Positions 26,085 to 35,145 of a DNA stretch of 58,014 nt are shown here, piece by piece. The translations under genes and the position numbers were made by a program. The notes beneath the pieces are model-generated. The model was not told the origin of the DNA and searched no databases. It saw only the letters and a list, made by a program, of their open reading frames with translations. Every line of letters begins with the position of its first letter. The stretch's first letter is position 1. Source of the DNA: Bacillota bacterium. Its GTDB lineage: Bacteria > Bacillota > Clostridia > Peptostreptococcales > Acidaminobacteraceae. Where the stretch lies: contig JAUMXH010000003.1 of assembly GCA_030529225.1 (NCBI GenBank), forward strand, positions 66,891-124,904. The letters are read 5' to 3'.

Positions 26085-27536
26085 TTACGCGTCCGACCTT
26101 GCAAAGCCGTTCTTCATCTCGCAGCTCGCCTGGTAGAGCACATCCGCCAAGAGCTGATCCGTCTCTTTTTTTGCAATCTCCGCAATTTCGCGGTTCGCCT
26201 CTTCACAGACCTTAGTAGCCGCCTCGTAGGCCATCTTCTGCGCCTTGATCTTGGCGTCGTACTTTTTGATGATCGCGTGTCCTTCCGACTGCAACTTCAT
26301 CTGATAGCGCTCCACGAAGCCCGCGCAGGCGGCAAAACTTGCGTTGGAAAGGGCGCCGATCAGGCGGTTGGTCCAGTAGAACTCGTCGGTGCTGACCTTG
26401 TCCCCGGTCTTCATGTAGTCCGGCGTGTCATTTATATTCACATAGAACGGAACGAAGGCGTTGAACACGTTCGATCCGAAGGCCACCCACTCCACGCACT
26501 TGATCGCCTCAGGCACATACGGTCTGATCTGCACCATCGCCAGGAAGTTGGTTCTGTTCACGCCGATCGGACGGAACGAGCCCTTGTAAGAGAGGTCTCC
26601 GTGCTTCGCGTACGGGTCGTACGGCGTGCCCTGGAAGTGGTTCGATAGCGCTCTCTTCACATCCTCCACGGTGATCTTTTTCTCAGGGAGCCTGCACCAA
26701 GGGATGTCGTCCGAATCCGGTCTGAAGTCGGCGTCGATCCCGTCCCAGATGTTGGTGTTCGGGTTGAAGAATCGCTGGAGCACCCAGGCGCGCGGCGTGT
26801 TGTAGGTGTGGTCCGAATCCGAGTAGCTGCCGAAGGCGTATCTGGTGTTCAGGTATTCCTCGTCGATCGACAAATCCAAGAAGTTGTCGTCAATAAAGCT
26901 CTTTAAATCGCTCGAGCACATAAATTCCTTTTGCTCGCCGAGGGCATCCTCCAAATCAAAGTAGTCGATGCCGAGCTGGTTCGGAATCACCGCGTAGCAA
27001 TCGTCCGGCAGGCGGGCTGCAATCCAGTGGTGACCGCCTATGGTTTCGAGCCACCAAATCTCGTCCTCGTCCTGGAAGGCGATCCCGTTCATCTCGTAGG
27101 TGCCGTATTCCTCGAGCAATTTGCCGAGCCTCTTTGCGCCGTCTCTCGCGCTTGTCATGTACGGAAGAACCAGTGAGACCATGTCCTCTTCGCCGATGCC
27201 GCCCTCTACCAGCGGGTCTGCGCTGAGTACCCTCTCGTTCGAGGTGATGGTCTCGGTCGCGGTCATCGACACGTTCTTCTCATTGACCCCGCATCCGCCC
27301 CAGATGCCCTTGTCCCTTTTTGCGTCCGGCATCAGCGTGTAACGCATCGGATTCTCCGGCAGGCTAATCTCTACCTTAGAGATGATCGATTTATATTTGA
27401 TCGGGTGATCTTCCGGTTTCACCACGATAAACTCTTTGGGTGTAAACTCTCCCGCCGGTGAGTCCTCGTTTCGGGCCACCATCGTAGAGCCGTCGTAACT
27501 GGCATTTTTTCCAACCAGTATTGTTGTGCAAGCCAT
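26085..27536 (-). CDS. pepD: C69-family dipeptidase
   Basis: A 483-residue peptidase of the PepDA type (C69, an N-terminal nucleophile hydrolase). The start reads MACTTILVG; after trimming, the cysteine at position 3 becomes the catalytic nucleophile. NASYDGSTMVARNEDS and GVNEKNVSMTATET are conserved in the family. It splits dipeptides in the cytosol. It lies downstream of the Opp peptide importer, so it probably digests imported peptides. The ATG at 27536 has AAGGAG upstream; a longer frame to 27632 runs over the promoter and is rejected. Confidence 0.92.
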   Translation of the reverse strand: MACTTILVGKNASYDGSTMVARNEDSPAGEFTPKEFIVVKPEDHPIKYKSIISKVEISLPENPMRYTLMPDAKRDKGIWGGCGVNEKNVSMTATETITSNERVLSADPLVEGGIGEEDMVSLVLPYMTSARDGAKRLGKLLEEYGTYEMNGIAFQDEDEIWWLETIGGHHWIAARLPDDCYAVIPNQLGIDYFDLEDALGEQKEFMCSSDLKSFIDDNFLDLSIDEEYLNTRYAFGSYSDSDHTYNTPRAWVLQRFFNPNTNIWDGIDADFRPDSDDIPWCRLPEKKITVEDVKRALSNHFQGTPYDPYAKHGDLSYKGSFRPIGVNRTNFLAMVQIRPYVPEAIKCVEWVAFGSNVFNAFVPFYVNINDTPDYMKTGDKVSTDEFYWTNRLIGALSNASFAACAGFVERYQMKLQSEGHAIIKKYDAKIKAQKMAYEAATKVCEEANREIAEIAKKETDQLLADVLYQASCEMKNGFARSDA

Positions 27537-27602
27537 ACTAACTCCTTTCCTGTCAAAGCACGCCCCGCAAAGGGTGCGTTTCTTAGCTAAAATCCCAAGT
27601 CG

Positions 27603-27631
27603 ATTGTAACACAAAAGGGGCCGCTTTTCCA
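27603..27631 (-). promoter_or_regulatory. promoter for the dipeptidase gene
   Basis: On the minus strand: TGGAAA (27631-27626), 17 bases, TACAAT (27608-27603). It lies immediately after the T-run of the opp terminator and would give a leader of about 60 bases. Confidence 0.5.
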
Positions 27632-27642
27632 CCTAAGAAATG

Positions 27643-27695
27643 AAAAAGGATATCGCTCCGTCCCTTCGCGCTTGCAAAGGGAGCAGGGGATATCC
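27643..27695 (-). terminator. large hairpin terminator after oppF
   Basis: GGATATC and GATATCC (27689-27695 with 27648-27654), GAGC/GCTC and CCCTT/AAGGG form one long interrupted stem, followed on the minus strand by TTTTT (27647-27643). It ends the opp operon before the dipeptidase promoter. Confidence 0.7.
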
Positions 27696-27733
27696 CGATT
27701 CTTATCGTCAGCAACCTTCGGAGCTTCCGCCCG

Positions 27734-28666
27734 TTAGAGCGAGGAACCGGCCTTCCACCTTGCAAACTCCGCATTCGTCGCCAGGACCTTGTGCGTCTCG
27801 CTGAGCGCGTGGTAGCTGCCTTCATTGTAGTTGATGCCGCTCGTCGCGTAGTCGTACTGGAAGGAAATCTTGGTCTTTTCCAAGATCGGGTTGGGTTCCG
27901 GAATCGCCGAGAGCAGGGACCTGGTGTACGGGTGAACCGGGTTCTCGAAGATCTCGTGCGAGGTACCGGTCTCGACCAACTTGCCAAGGTGTAAGACCCC
28001 GATTCGGTCTGAAATGTACTTGACCATCGATAAGTCGTGGGCGATGAAGAGGTAGGTCAGGCCCGACTCCTTCTGCAAGTCCTTCATCAGGTTGACAATC
28101 TGTGCCTGAATCGAGACGTCCAGCGCGCTGATGGCCTCGTCCGCGATGATCAGCGAGGGGTTCATAATCAAGGCTCTGGCGATGCCGATCCTCTGCCTCT
28201 GCCCGCCGGAAAACTGGTGGGGGTAGCGGTCCGCGTGCGCGGTGCTCAGGCCGACGCGCTCCAAAATCTCCCCGACCCGTCTCTCCCGCTCCTTCGCGCC
28301 GAGCTTGGGGTTGAAGTTGTCGAGTCCCTCGGCGATGATGTCCAGCACCTTTTTTCTGGGGTTCAGCGAGGCCATCGGGTCCTGAAAGATCATCTGCATA
28401 TTTTGCCTCAGAAAGGCGTTCTCCGAAGCGTTCAAGCGGCCGGAAATGTCCTTGTCCTCAAAGCAAATCTTCCCGCTCGTCGGGTGGTAGAGGCGGATGA
28501 CGGTCCTTCCGATCGTGGATTTTCCGGAGCCGGATTCCCCGACCAGCCCGTAGGTCTCGCCCCGCCTGATTTCAAAACTCACATCGTCGACCGCCTTGAC
28601 CGTGAGCTGCCGATTCACTTTAAAATGTTGTTTCAGATTTTCCACTTTTAACAGTACATCACTCAT
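27734..28666 (-). CDS. oppF: oligopeptide ABC transporter ATPase OppF
   Basis: A 310-residue ABC ATPase with Walker A GESGSGKST, signature FSGGQRQRIGIARAL and Walker B LIIADEAISALD. The C-terminal extension with HPYTRSLLSAIPEPNP is typical of peptide and nickel transporters. It pairs with OppD to power peptide import. It overlaps oppD by four bases. Confidence 0.92.
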   Translation of the reverse strand: MSDVLLKVENLKQHFKVNRQLTVKAVDDVSFEIRRGETYGLVGESGSGKSTIGRTVIRLYHPTSGKICFEDKDISGRLNASENAFLRQNMQMIFQDPMASLNPRKKVLDIIAEGLDNFNPKLGAKERERRVGEILERVGLSTAHADRYPHQFSGGQRQRIGIARALIMNPSLIIADEAISALDVSIQAQIVNLMKDLQKESGLTYLFIAHDLSMVKYISDRIGVLHLGKLVETGTSHEIFENPVHPYTRSLLSAIPEPNPILEKTKISFQYDYATSGINYNEGSYHALSETHKVLATNAEFARWKAGSSL

Positions 28667-29730
28667 TGCCTTGCCTCCGCTTTCATCTTATCGATCCTGT
28701 CTCTGAGCTGTTTCGGCATCTCCACCTTGGGCGCCAACTCGTGTGCGAGCCAAGAGGCGACCTGGTGGGTCTCGCTGACCTTGAACATCTCGGGGTGCAG
28801 CCTGTAATCGATGTTCAGCGCGTACTCGTTCCTGTGTCGGAAGGCGTCGCCCTGAAACTCTTCGGTCAGTCTGATCGGGTTGCCCGGTATCGTGTAGAGC
28901 CTCTCGTCCAGGTTCTTAATGTCCGGAATCGATGAGAGCAGACCCCAGGTGTAGGGGTGTCTCGGGTCGTAAAACACATCGCTGACCGTTCCCTTTTCGA
29001 TGATTTTTCCGGCGTACATGACCGCCACGTAGTCGGCGACCTTCGCAACCACGCCCAAATCGTGGGTGATGTAGATGACCGACATATTCTTCTCTTTTTG
29101 CAGGCTGCGGATCAGCTCCAGAATTTTGGCCTGCACGGTCACGTCGAGCGCCGTGGTCGGCTCGTCGCAAATCAGGATGTCCGGGTCGCAGGAGAGGGCG
29201 ATCGCAATCACCACGCGCTGTCTCATCCCGCCGGACAGTTGGTTCGGATACTGCTTCATCCGCTCCTTAGGCTTGTCGATGCCGACCCGCTCCAGGAGCT
29301 GCTCGGCCTTCTTCCTCGCATCTTTTCTGCTCATCCCGTAGTGGGTGATCATCCCTTCCATAATCTGCCGTCCGATGTTCATGGTCGGGTTCAGCGAGGT
29401 CATCGGGTCCTGAAAGACCATTGCGATGCGCTTGCCGCTGATCCTGCTTCGGATCTCGCGATCCTTCATGCCCACGATTTCATAGGTCTCCGGCTGCTCC
29501 CCGTAGTGTCGGTAGGTGATGCTGCCCGAGTTGATCCTGCCGTTCGAGCTCATGATTCCCATGATGGCCTTCACCGTCACGCTCTTGCCGGAGCCGGACT
29601 CGCCGACGATCGCGACCGTCTCTCCCTCGTAGAGGTCGAAGCGCAGGTCCCGAATCGCGTTGATGCTGCCGTTTGAGGTTTGGAACGAGATGTTCAGATC
29701 CCGAATCGAAAGTACTTTTCTTCTCTCCAT
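28663..29730 (-). CDS. oppD: oligopeptide ABC transporter ATPase OppD
   Basis: A 355-residue ATPase with Walker A GESGSGKSVT, signature LSGGMRQRVVIAIAL and Walker B DILICDEPTTALD. The C-terminal oligopeptide-transporter region (RHPYTWGLLSSIPD, then IPGNP) is present, though the cysteines that often mark an iron-sulfur site there are not obvious. It starts one base after the oppC stop. Confidence 0.92.
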   Translation of the reverse strand: MERRKVLSIRDLNISFQTSNGSINAIRDLRFDLYEGETVAIVGESGSGKSVTVKAIMGIMSSNGRINSGSITYRHYGEQPETYEIVGMKDREIRSRISGKRIAMVFQDPMTSLNPTMNIGRQIMEGMITHYGMSRKDARKKAEQLLERVGIDKPKERMKQYPNQLSGGMRQRVVIAIALSCDPDILICDEPTTALDVTVQAKILELIRSLQKEKNMSVIYITHDLGVVAKVADYVAVMYAGKIIEKGTVSDVFYDPRHPYTWGLLSSIPDIKNLDERLYTIPGNPIRLTEEFQGDAFRHRNEYALNIDYRLHPEMFKVSETHQVASWLAHELAPKVEMPKQLRDRIDKMKAEARQ

Positions 29731-29731
29731 A

Positions 29732-30775
29732 TTACGCCTCCTTCATCTTAGGGTCGAAGGCATCCCGGAGTCCGTCGGCCATGATGTTGAAGCTCAGCAT
29801 CAGGATGGCCAGCACCACCGTCGGGATGGTGACCATGTAAGGGTGTACCAAAAAGGACTTGAAGCCGTCGTTGATCAAGACGCCCAGAGAGGCCATCGGC
29901 GCTTGGAGTCCCAGGCCGATGAAGGCGAGGAAGGACTCGGTGAAGATCGCGTTTGGAATCGAGAACATCGACATGATGATGACCTGACCGAAGATGTTCG
30001 GCAGGATTTCCTTCAAAATGACGTTCTTTTTGCTCGTGCCCAGGGTGATTGAGGCCAGGATGAATTCCTGTTCCTTGAGCTTGAGCACCTGTGCCCGCAC
30101 GACCTGGCTCATGCCGATCCAGCCCTTGATTACCAGGGCGATCGTGATGGACAGGATGCCGGGCTTCATAATCAGCACCAGCAGGGTGACGATGACCAGG
30201 TTCGGGATGCCGTTCAGAATCTCTACAATCCGCTGCATGATCAGGTCGACCTTGCCGCCGAAGTAGCCGGAAATCAGTCCGTAGGCCATGCCGATGATGA
30301 TGTCGATCAGCATCGCCAAAAAGGCCATGTACAGAGAAACGCGGGTTCCGACCCAAGTTCTGGTCCAGAGATCCCTGCCCATGACGTCGGTTCCGAAGAG
30401 GAAGTAGCGGTCTATCTTCTTCTGTTCGTAGACATCGACCGTGCGGAACTTTTTGTTCCCGTTTGCATCAAAGCCGGCCGGAAGCTCCTTTTTGCCGTCC
30501 ATGATTCCGAGTTTTTCAATCAGCGGAACCTTGGGCAGCATAGAGGCCCGCGCCATGTCCAGGGTGTCGTACCTGTCCTCGTTGATGTAGGGGCCGAAGA
30601 GGGCCAGGAGGATGATGATCACGATAAGAACCATCGCAATCAACGCGCCCTTGTTCTTTTTGAATCGCAGGAATACGTCCTTCAGAAAGGAGTTTCCGGG
30701 CACGAGCTCCAGGCTCATCCGATCCAGGTCCGCCTCCGCGAACGCAAAGTCGTCTTGTAAAAATTTTTGCTCCAT
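29732..30775 (-). CDS. oppC: oligopeptide ABC transporter permease OppC
   Basis: A 347-residue permease. A long N-terminal cytoplasmic part leads to the first membrane helix (ALIAMVLIVIIILLALFG), then an extracytoplasmic loop and five further helices with the EAA-type loop (EQEFILASITLGTSKKNVI). It overlaps oppB by a single base. GKKELPAGFDANGNKKFRT forms part of a longer loop than in many OppC proteins. Confidence 0.9.
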   Translation of the reverse strand: MEQKFLQDDFAFAEADLDRMSLELVPGNSFLKDVFLRFKKNKGALIAMVLIVIIILLALFGPYINEDRYDTLDMARASMLPKVPLIEKLGIMDGKKELPAGFDANGNKKFRTVDVYEQKKIDRYFLFGTDVMGRDLWTRTWVGTRVSLYMAFLAMLIDIIIGMAYGLISGYFGGKVDLIMQRIVEILNGIPNLVIVTLLVLIMKPGILSITIALVIKGWIGMSQVVRAQVLKLKEQEFILASITLGTSKKNVILKEILPNIFGQVIIMSMFSIPNAIFTESFLAFIGLGLQAPMASLGVLINDGFKSFLVHPYMVTIPTVVLAILMLSFNIMADGLRDAFDPKMKEA

Positions 30776-31710
30776 TAGTTTGCCTCCTTCCCGAGTCGGA
30801 TTCTAGGGTCGATGATGCCGTACAGGATGTCGATGATCAGCATCACGAAGATGAACAAAAGGCTGTAGATGAACGCGATTGCGATGACCAGGTTGTAGTC
30901 GTTGACCTGGATGGCCTTCACGAAGAGGGAGCCCAGGCCCGGAATCGCGAAGATTTTTTCGATGACCAGAGAGCCGGTCATTAAGCTGACGACCAGCGGC
31001 CCCAGCACCGTGATGACCGGAATCAGGGCGTTTCGCATCGAGTGCCTGCTGATGATTTTGCGCTCTCTTAGGCCCTTTGCCCGCGCCAGGAGGATGTACT
31101 CGCTCGAGAGGACCTCGAGCATCTCGCTCCTCAAAAAGCGGGACACCGTCGCAATCGTGAACATGGAGAGGGCGATGGTCGGCAGAATGGTCGATTCAAA
31201 CTGCATGGCCGTGTCAAAACTGATCGGAAGCCACTGTAATTTAAAGCCGACCAGGTAGGCCAGGATCAGGGCGAATACATAGGAGGGAACGCTGACCCCG
31301 ATGACCGCGATGATGCTGGTGAGGGTGTCCCAGACGGTGTTGTGTTTGATGGCTGCGAGGACGCCCAGAAACAGGCCGATGACGGTTCCCAGAATGACCG
31401 CCTGTATCCCCAGGCGCACGGTGATGGCGATCCTGGGCTTGAGCATCTTGGCGATCGGCATATTCTTCATCACGTTGTAGGAGACGCCGAAGTCGCCCTT
31501 CGACATCAGGGTGATGTAGTTGGCGAACCGAACCATGACCGGCTTATCCAAGCCGTATTTTTCATAGATGATTTCCTTTTGCTCGGGGGTGAGCTTCTCG
31601 TCGTTAAACGGCGTGCCCGGCATCAACTCCAGCATCAGGAACAGGACCAACAGGATTGTCAGGATCGTGAATACGGAGATGATGAGCCTCTTTACGATAT
31701 ATCTAGTCAT
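30775..31710 (-). CDS. oppB: oligopeptide ABC transporter permease OppB
   Basis: A 311-residue permease with six predicted membrane helices. It has the typical start (TRYIVKRLIISVFTILTILL), the MPGTPF segment and the EAA loop (SEYILLARAKGLRERKII). It forms the channel with OppC. It lies 73 bases after oppA, a gap in which I see no clear terminator. Confidence 0.92.
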   Translation of the reverse strand: MTRYIVKRLIISVFTILTILLVLFLMLELMPGTPFNDEKLTPEQKEIIYEKYGLDKPVMVRFANYITLMSKGDFGVSYNVMKNMPIAKMLKPRIAITVRLGIQAVILGTVIGLFLGVLAAIKHNTVWDTLTSIIAVIGVSVPSYVFALILAYLVGFKLQWLPISFDTAMQFESTILPTIALSMFTIATVSRFLRSEMLEVLSSEYILLARAKGLRERKIISRHSMRNALIPVITVLGPLVVSLMTGSLVIEKIFAIPGLGSLFVKAIQVNDYNLVIAIAFIYSLLFIFVMLIIDILYGIIDPRIRLGKEAN

Positions 31711-31783
31711 TTTTCACTCCCATTAGTAAACGTTAAGCTCGCTTTACGGGCGAGCTTAACGGAACAGTGTCTAAATGTGTGCT

Positions 31784-33442
31784 TTAATCCGCTATTTCAG
31801 CGAACTTGAATTTGAATTTCACTCCGACAGAGCTCGGGATGACGCCCTTGACCTTAGGATTCCAGAGGGCCGCGTCGCCCACTTGGTAAACCGGAATCGG
31901 ACCGCCGGCCGACGCCATCAGAATTTTCTCGGCCTTCAACATCTTCTCCCATCTCACTGCAGGTGGGTCGTTTGCCGCCAAACATTCCGCCATCAAGGTC
32001 TCGTACTCCTCGTTCTTCCAATGTGCGTAGTTGGTCTGTCCGTTCTCGCGGAACAATTCCAAATATGTCATCGGGTCTTGGTAGTCAGGGCCCCATCGGG
32101 TAAGACCCATCTCGTACTCGGCAGAACTCATGAGCTTGAGTCTGGTCTTCTTAGGCTGTGACTTCAGGTTGATGATTACGCCCGGCAAGGTGTTTTGGAT
32201 GTCTGCCTGTAAAAACTCGGCGACGTTCTTGCTCTGCTCCGAGTCTTCAAATAGAAGCTCGATTTCCACGCTGTCTTTGCCCATTTCCTTCTTTGCTTTT
32301 TCCCAATATTCTTTTGCTTTTTCTTTGTCGTCCGACAAGATCGCGCCGTTGGTCTCACGGAAGTCTTTTCCGTTCTCATCCGCGGCAAGTTTGAGCGGAA
32401 CGAAGCCGTAAATCGGAATCGACCCGTCCTTCAGAACGCTCTCCGCGATCTGCTTTCTGTCAAAGGCGTATTTTAACGCTTGGATCAGGTTTTCGTTGCT
32501 CAAGTTGTCTTTTTTGATGTTGACGCTGAGCCACCATAGGTATTCCCCGAGCTGCGAGCTGTAGTCCGGGTGCTCCTTGTACGATTCCACGAGTTCGCCG
32601 GTCAACTTCACGTAGTCGGCGTTGCCCGACTCGTACTCGAGGACGGCCGATTGGGTATCCAACATCACCTTGTATTCGATTCCGTCGAGCTTGACGTTTT
32701 CTTTGTCATAGTAGGTATCGTTCTTGACGAGCTTCCAGCTGGTTCCCTGATTCCACTCGACCATCTTGAACGGTCCGTTCGCAATCGTCGCATCCGCACT
32801 CAATCCGTACTCGTCGCCCTTCTCGGTCACGAATTTCTCGTTGGCCGGGAAGAGAGGTGTGAAAGAGGTCAGAGAGAGGAAGAACGGAACTTTTTTCTCC
32901 AGTTCCACGACCAGGGTCTTCTCGTCGATCGCCTTCACTCCGAGCTCATCGACAGGGAGTTCTCCGGCAACGACTGCCGCCGCGTTCTTCACGCCGGCTA
33001 CATCGAGCAGGTATCCGTACTCCGCCTTGGTCTCAGGGTTGGCAAGTCGCTTCCAGCCGTATTCAAAGTCGTTCGCTGTGACCTTGTCCCCGTTCGACCA
33101 GACCGCGTCCCTAATGGTGAAGGTGTAGGTCAGTCCGTCCTCGGAAATCTCGGTCTTCTCCGCCAAGGCCGGTACCGGAATGCCCTCTTCATTCATGAAG
33201 TACAGACCGTCGGTGCAAGAGGTGATGACCTCAAAGGCGAATCCGTCTGTGGTGATTTGCGCGTCCATCGTATTCAGGTCGATGTTCGAAATCAGTCTTA
33301 ACACTTTTTGTCCGCCGGCAGCATCGGCGTTTTCTTCCCCTTGCTTCTGCTTGTCATCCTGCGCCTCCTGTTTGTTTCCGCCGCAAGCGCTGATGGTGAA
33401 CAGCAGGGCGACGGCCAAGAGCAGGGTCAAAATCTTCTTCAT
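31784..33442 (-). CDS. oppA: oligopeptide-binding lipoprotein OppA
   Basis: A 552-residue SBP_bac_5 family protein. The lipobox (FTISAC, C20) anchors it to the membrane, and family landmarks such as YTFTIRDAVWSNGDKVTANDFEYGW-like and RKQIAESVLKDGSIPIYGFVP segments are present. It captures peptides for OppBCDF. I start it at 33442, six bases after AAGGAGG; the frame is open six codons further up but that would pass over the ribosome binding site. Confidence 0.92.
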   Translation of the reverse strand: MKKILTLLLAVALLFTISACGGNKQEAQDDKQKQGEENADAAGGQKVLRLISNIDLNTMDAQITTDGFAFEVITSCTDGLYFMNEEGIPVPALAEKTEISEDGLTYTFTIRDAVWSNGDKVTANDFEYGWKRLANPETKAEYGYLLDVAGVKNAAAVVAGELPVDELGVKAIDEKTLVVELEKKVPFFLSLTSFTPLFPANEKFVTEKGDEYGLSADATIANGPFKMVEWNQGTSWKLVKNDTYYDKENVKLDGIEYKVMLDTQSAVLEYESGNADYVKLTGELVESYKEHPDYSSQLGEYLWWLSVNIKKDNLSNENLIQALKYAFDRKQIAESVLKDGSIPIYGFVPLKLAADENGKDFRETNGAILSDDKEKAKEYWEKAKKEMGKDSVEIELLFEDSEQSKNVAEFLQADIQNTLPGVIINLKSQPKKTRLKLMSSAEYEMGLTRWGPDYQDPMTYLELFRENGQTNYAHWKNEEYETLMAECLAANDPPAVRWEKMLKAEKILMASAGGPIPVYQVGDAALWNPKVKGVIPSSVGVKFKFKFAEIAD

Positions 33443-33492
33443 CTCGTCCTCCTTTTTCATGATTTTTTGAGATACTACTATCGTCCCGTTCC

Positions 33493-33600
33493 ATCCGAGC
33501 CCCGAATAGAGCCCAATCCGTTGTTTGCGTATGGCGTGTTCGGCGTCTGTTAAAAAGTATGCAATCCTTTGGATATAAATTACTATTTTGGGCCTCGGAT
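33493..33600 (-). promoter_or_regulatory. structured 5' leader of the opp operon
   Basis: ATCCGAG and CTCGGAT (33594-33600 with 33493-33499) pair perfectly, and GCCCA/TGGGC (33511-33515 with 33589-33593) stacks on them with an 11-base bulge. The paired arms enclose about 70 bases, including a small ATCC-AAA-GGAT hairpin. The leader is about 160 bases and matches no riboswitch class I can recall. Confidence 0.45.
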
Positions 33601-33604
33601 TTAA

Positions 33605-33639
33605 TTGTATATGGTATACAAGGTGTTTTTATTTGTCAA
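33605..33639 (-). promoter_or_regulatory. opp promoter with overlapping palindromic operator
   Basis: On the minus strand: TTGACA (33639-33634), 17 bases, TACCAT (33616-33611). A perfect 7-base inverted repeat, TTGTATA-TGG-TATACAA (33605-33621), covers the -10 element. Its shape resembles operators of GntR-type repressors. The regulator itself is not in the window. Confidence 0.7.
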
Positions 33640-33768
33640 GATTAAAAATTATTTGTTACGGTTTGTTCATAAAATTTCTGTAATGATTGATAATGGCTTA
33701 TCATAGAGAAAACTATTTATGCGGAGAGTGAATAAATATAATGTTTCATTCGTTGTATCCGAGTGCAT

Positions 33769-33792
33769 AAAAAAGCCCCTCCGTTCAGAGGG
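33769..33792 (-). terminator. intrinsic terminator of the YbhN-type gene
   Basis: CCCTC and GAGGG (33777-33781 with 33788-33792) form a stem followed on the minus strand by GCTTTTTT. An alternative GCCCCT/AGGGGC pairing with 33804-33809 is possible. Confidence 0.7.
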
Positions 33793-33817
33793 ACTTGCCG
33801 ACAAGGGGCCTTGTGCG

Positions 33818-34852
33818 TTATGCCTCCTGCGGACTCTCCTTTCCGTGAAACACGAAGAGGAAGATCAGGAAGCCAAGGATTAGGCCCATATAGTAGGTGA
33901 AGAAGCGCCACATCAACATGATGATGGTCGCCGAACTTCCGGAAATGATCGGTGCAAAGAAAATCAGAAAGCCGAGTTCCGCACCTCCGCTGGCCCCGGG
34001 AACCGGGAAGACCGAGCTGATCAACATCGTAAAGGAGCTGGCGATAATCACCGAGAGCAGGCTGACATCGTGGATCCCGATCGCCATGCACAGCACGTAG
34101 GCGAGGGTGTAGAAGAGGGTCAGCTTGATCAGGTTGATGAAGACCGTAAAACAAAAGAGCTTTTTATCTTGGGAGAGGACCTCGATGTCCCTGTGAAAGT
34201 CGCATAAAAACTTGTTGGTCGCCTCCCTCGCACCCTCGGGGTTCTTCACGATGCGCAGCTTCGCCAAAAAGTTGATCAGGGTGATGCTGATAAAGTGCGA
34301 GAGCCGCTTGGAATTTGCAATCACGGTCAGGCCTGCGATGATCAAAAAGTTGATGCCGAGGCCCAGGATGATTAAAATCGAAGTCTTGCGGTCAAAGCTG
34401 ATGAAGGAGCTCTCCCAGACGTAGTGGGCGAAGAGGGCGAAAAAACCCTGGATTACCAAGGCTGTTTGGTAGACGATGAAGTTCTGTAGGGAGATGGAGG
34501 TAATTCTGCCGTAGCTGATGCCGTTTTTCTTGTTAATAATGTAGATTTGGAAGGGTTGTCCCCCGGTCGAAAACGGCGTAATCGCGTTGAAGAATTGGGT
34601 GGCAAAGGTAATCTTTGCAATCAGAGAAAAGCTGATCTTCTGCACCCGGGAACGAAAGATAAGGTAAAAGGGAACCGCCTCCAGCAGGATGTAGATTGCC
34701 ATCATGACGGTAGCAAGTGCCAAAAAGTACAGGTTCGCACTCCTGAGGCCGGAAACGACCCCGCTGAAATCCTTCTTTAACAAGACATACATGATTAGAG
34801 CGCTGATGCCCGCAACAATATAAAAATTCCTCTTATTTGACTTTAAATCCAT
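33818..34852 (-). CDS. YbhN/UPF0104-type flippase-like membrane protein
   Basis: A 344-residue integral membrane protein of the lysylphosphatidylglycerol synthase membrane-region (UPF0104) family, with about eight helices. NAITPFSTGGQPFQIY and SSVFPVPGASGGAELGF are the two diagnostic loops. MprF-like members flip aminoacylated lipids, but this one lacks the synthase domain, so its lipid cargo is unknown. It is a single-gene unit. The ATG at 34852 is chosen because the longer frame to 34951 would include the promoter -10 element. Confidence 0.85.
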   Translation of the reverse strand: MDLKSNKRNFYIVAGISALIMYVLLKKDFSGVVSGLRSANLYFLALATVMMAIYILLEAVPFYLIFRSRVQKISFSLIAKITFATQFFNAITPFSTGGQPFQIYIINKKNGISYGRITSISLQNFIVYQTALVIQGFFALFAHYVWESSFISFDRKTSILIILGLGINFLIIAGLTVIANSKRLSHFISITLINFLAKLRIVKNPEGAREATNKFLCDFHRDIEVLSQDKKLFCFTVFINLIKLTLFYTLAYVLCMAIGIHDVSLLSVIIASSFTMLISSVFPVPGASGGAELGFLIFFAPIISGSSATIIMLMWRFFTYYMGLILGFLIFLFVFHGKESPQEA

Positions 34853-34949
34853 TCTTACCCACTCATAGAAGCCCAAGCAAAGCGTTTCTTTCGACCGACT
34901 GTGTTTCAGTTTGTATATCGAAAGATTTGAAATCTTCTTTACTCTACCC

Positions 34950-34978
34950 AATATATCACAGGCTTACGCATCTGAAAA
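34950..34978 (-). promoter_or_regulatory. promoter for the YbhN-type gene
   Basis: On the minus strand: TTTTCA (34978-34973), 17 bases, extended -10 TGATATATT (hexamer 34955-34950). The remainder of the roughly 290-base gap up to ahpC is AT-rich. It holds an isolated TGGTATTAT at 35121-35129 that could serve ahpC but lies too close to its ribosome binding site to be convincing. Confidence 0.55.
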
Positions 34979-35145
34979 TATGTTTAGCAAAAATTTCATA
35001 TTTGTTTTTCCTGTTTAATCCTAACTCCCACGGGTAGAAAAGAAGCGGACGATAAATCGAAACAAATTGATAAGTGAAAATAAAAATTAAAGTGAATCTC
35101 AACTGTCAATTTTTAGAAATTGGTATTATAGAAAGGGGAAAAATT

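Noticed and set aside
35121..35129. Extended -10 element TGGTATTAT before ahpC
   Set aside because: Transcription from it would start on top of the ribosome binding site, and no -35 is present, so it is not called as the promoter.
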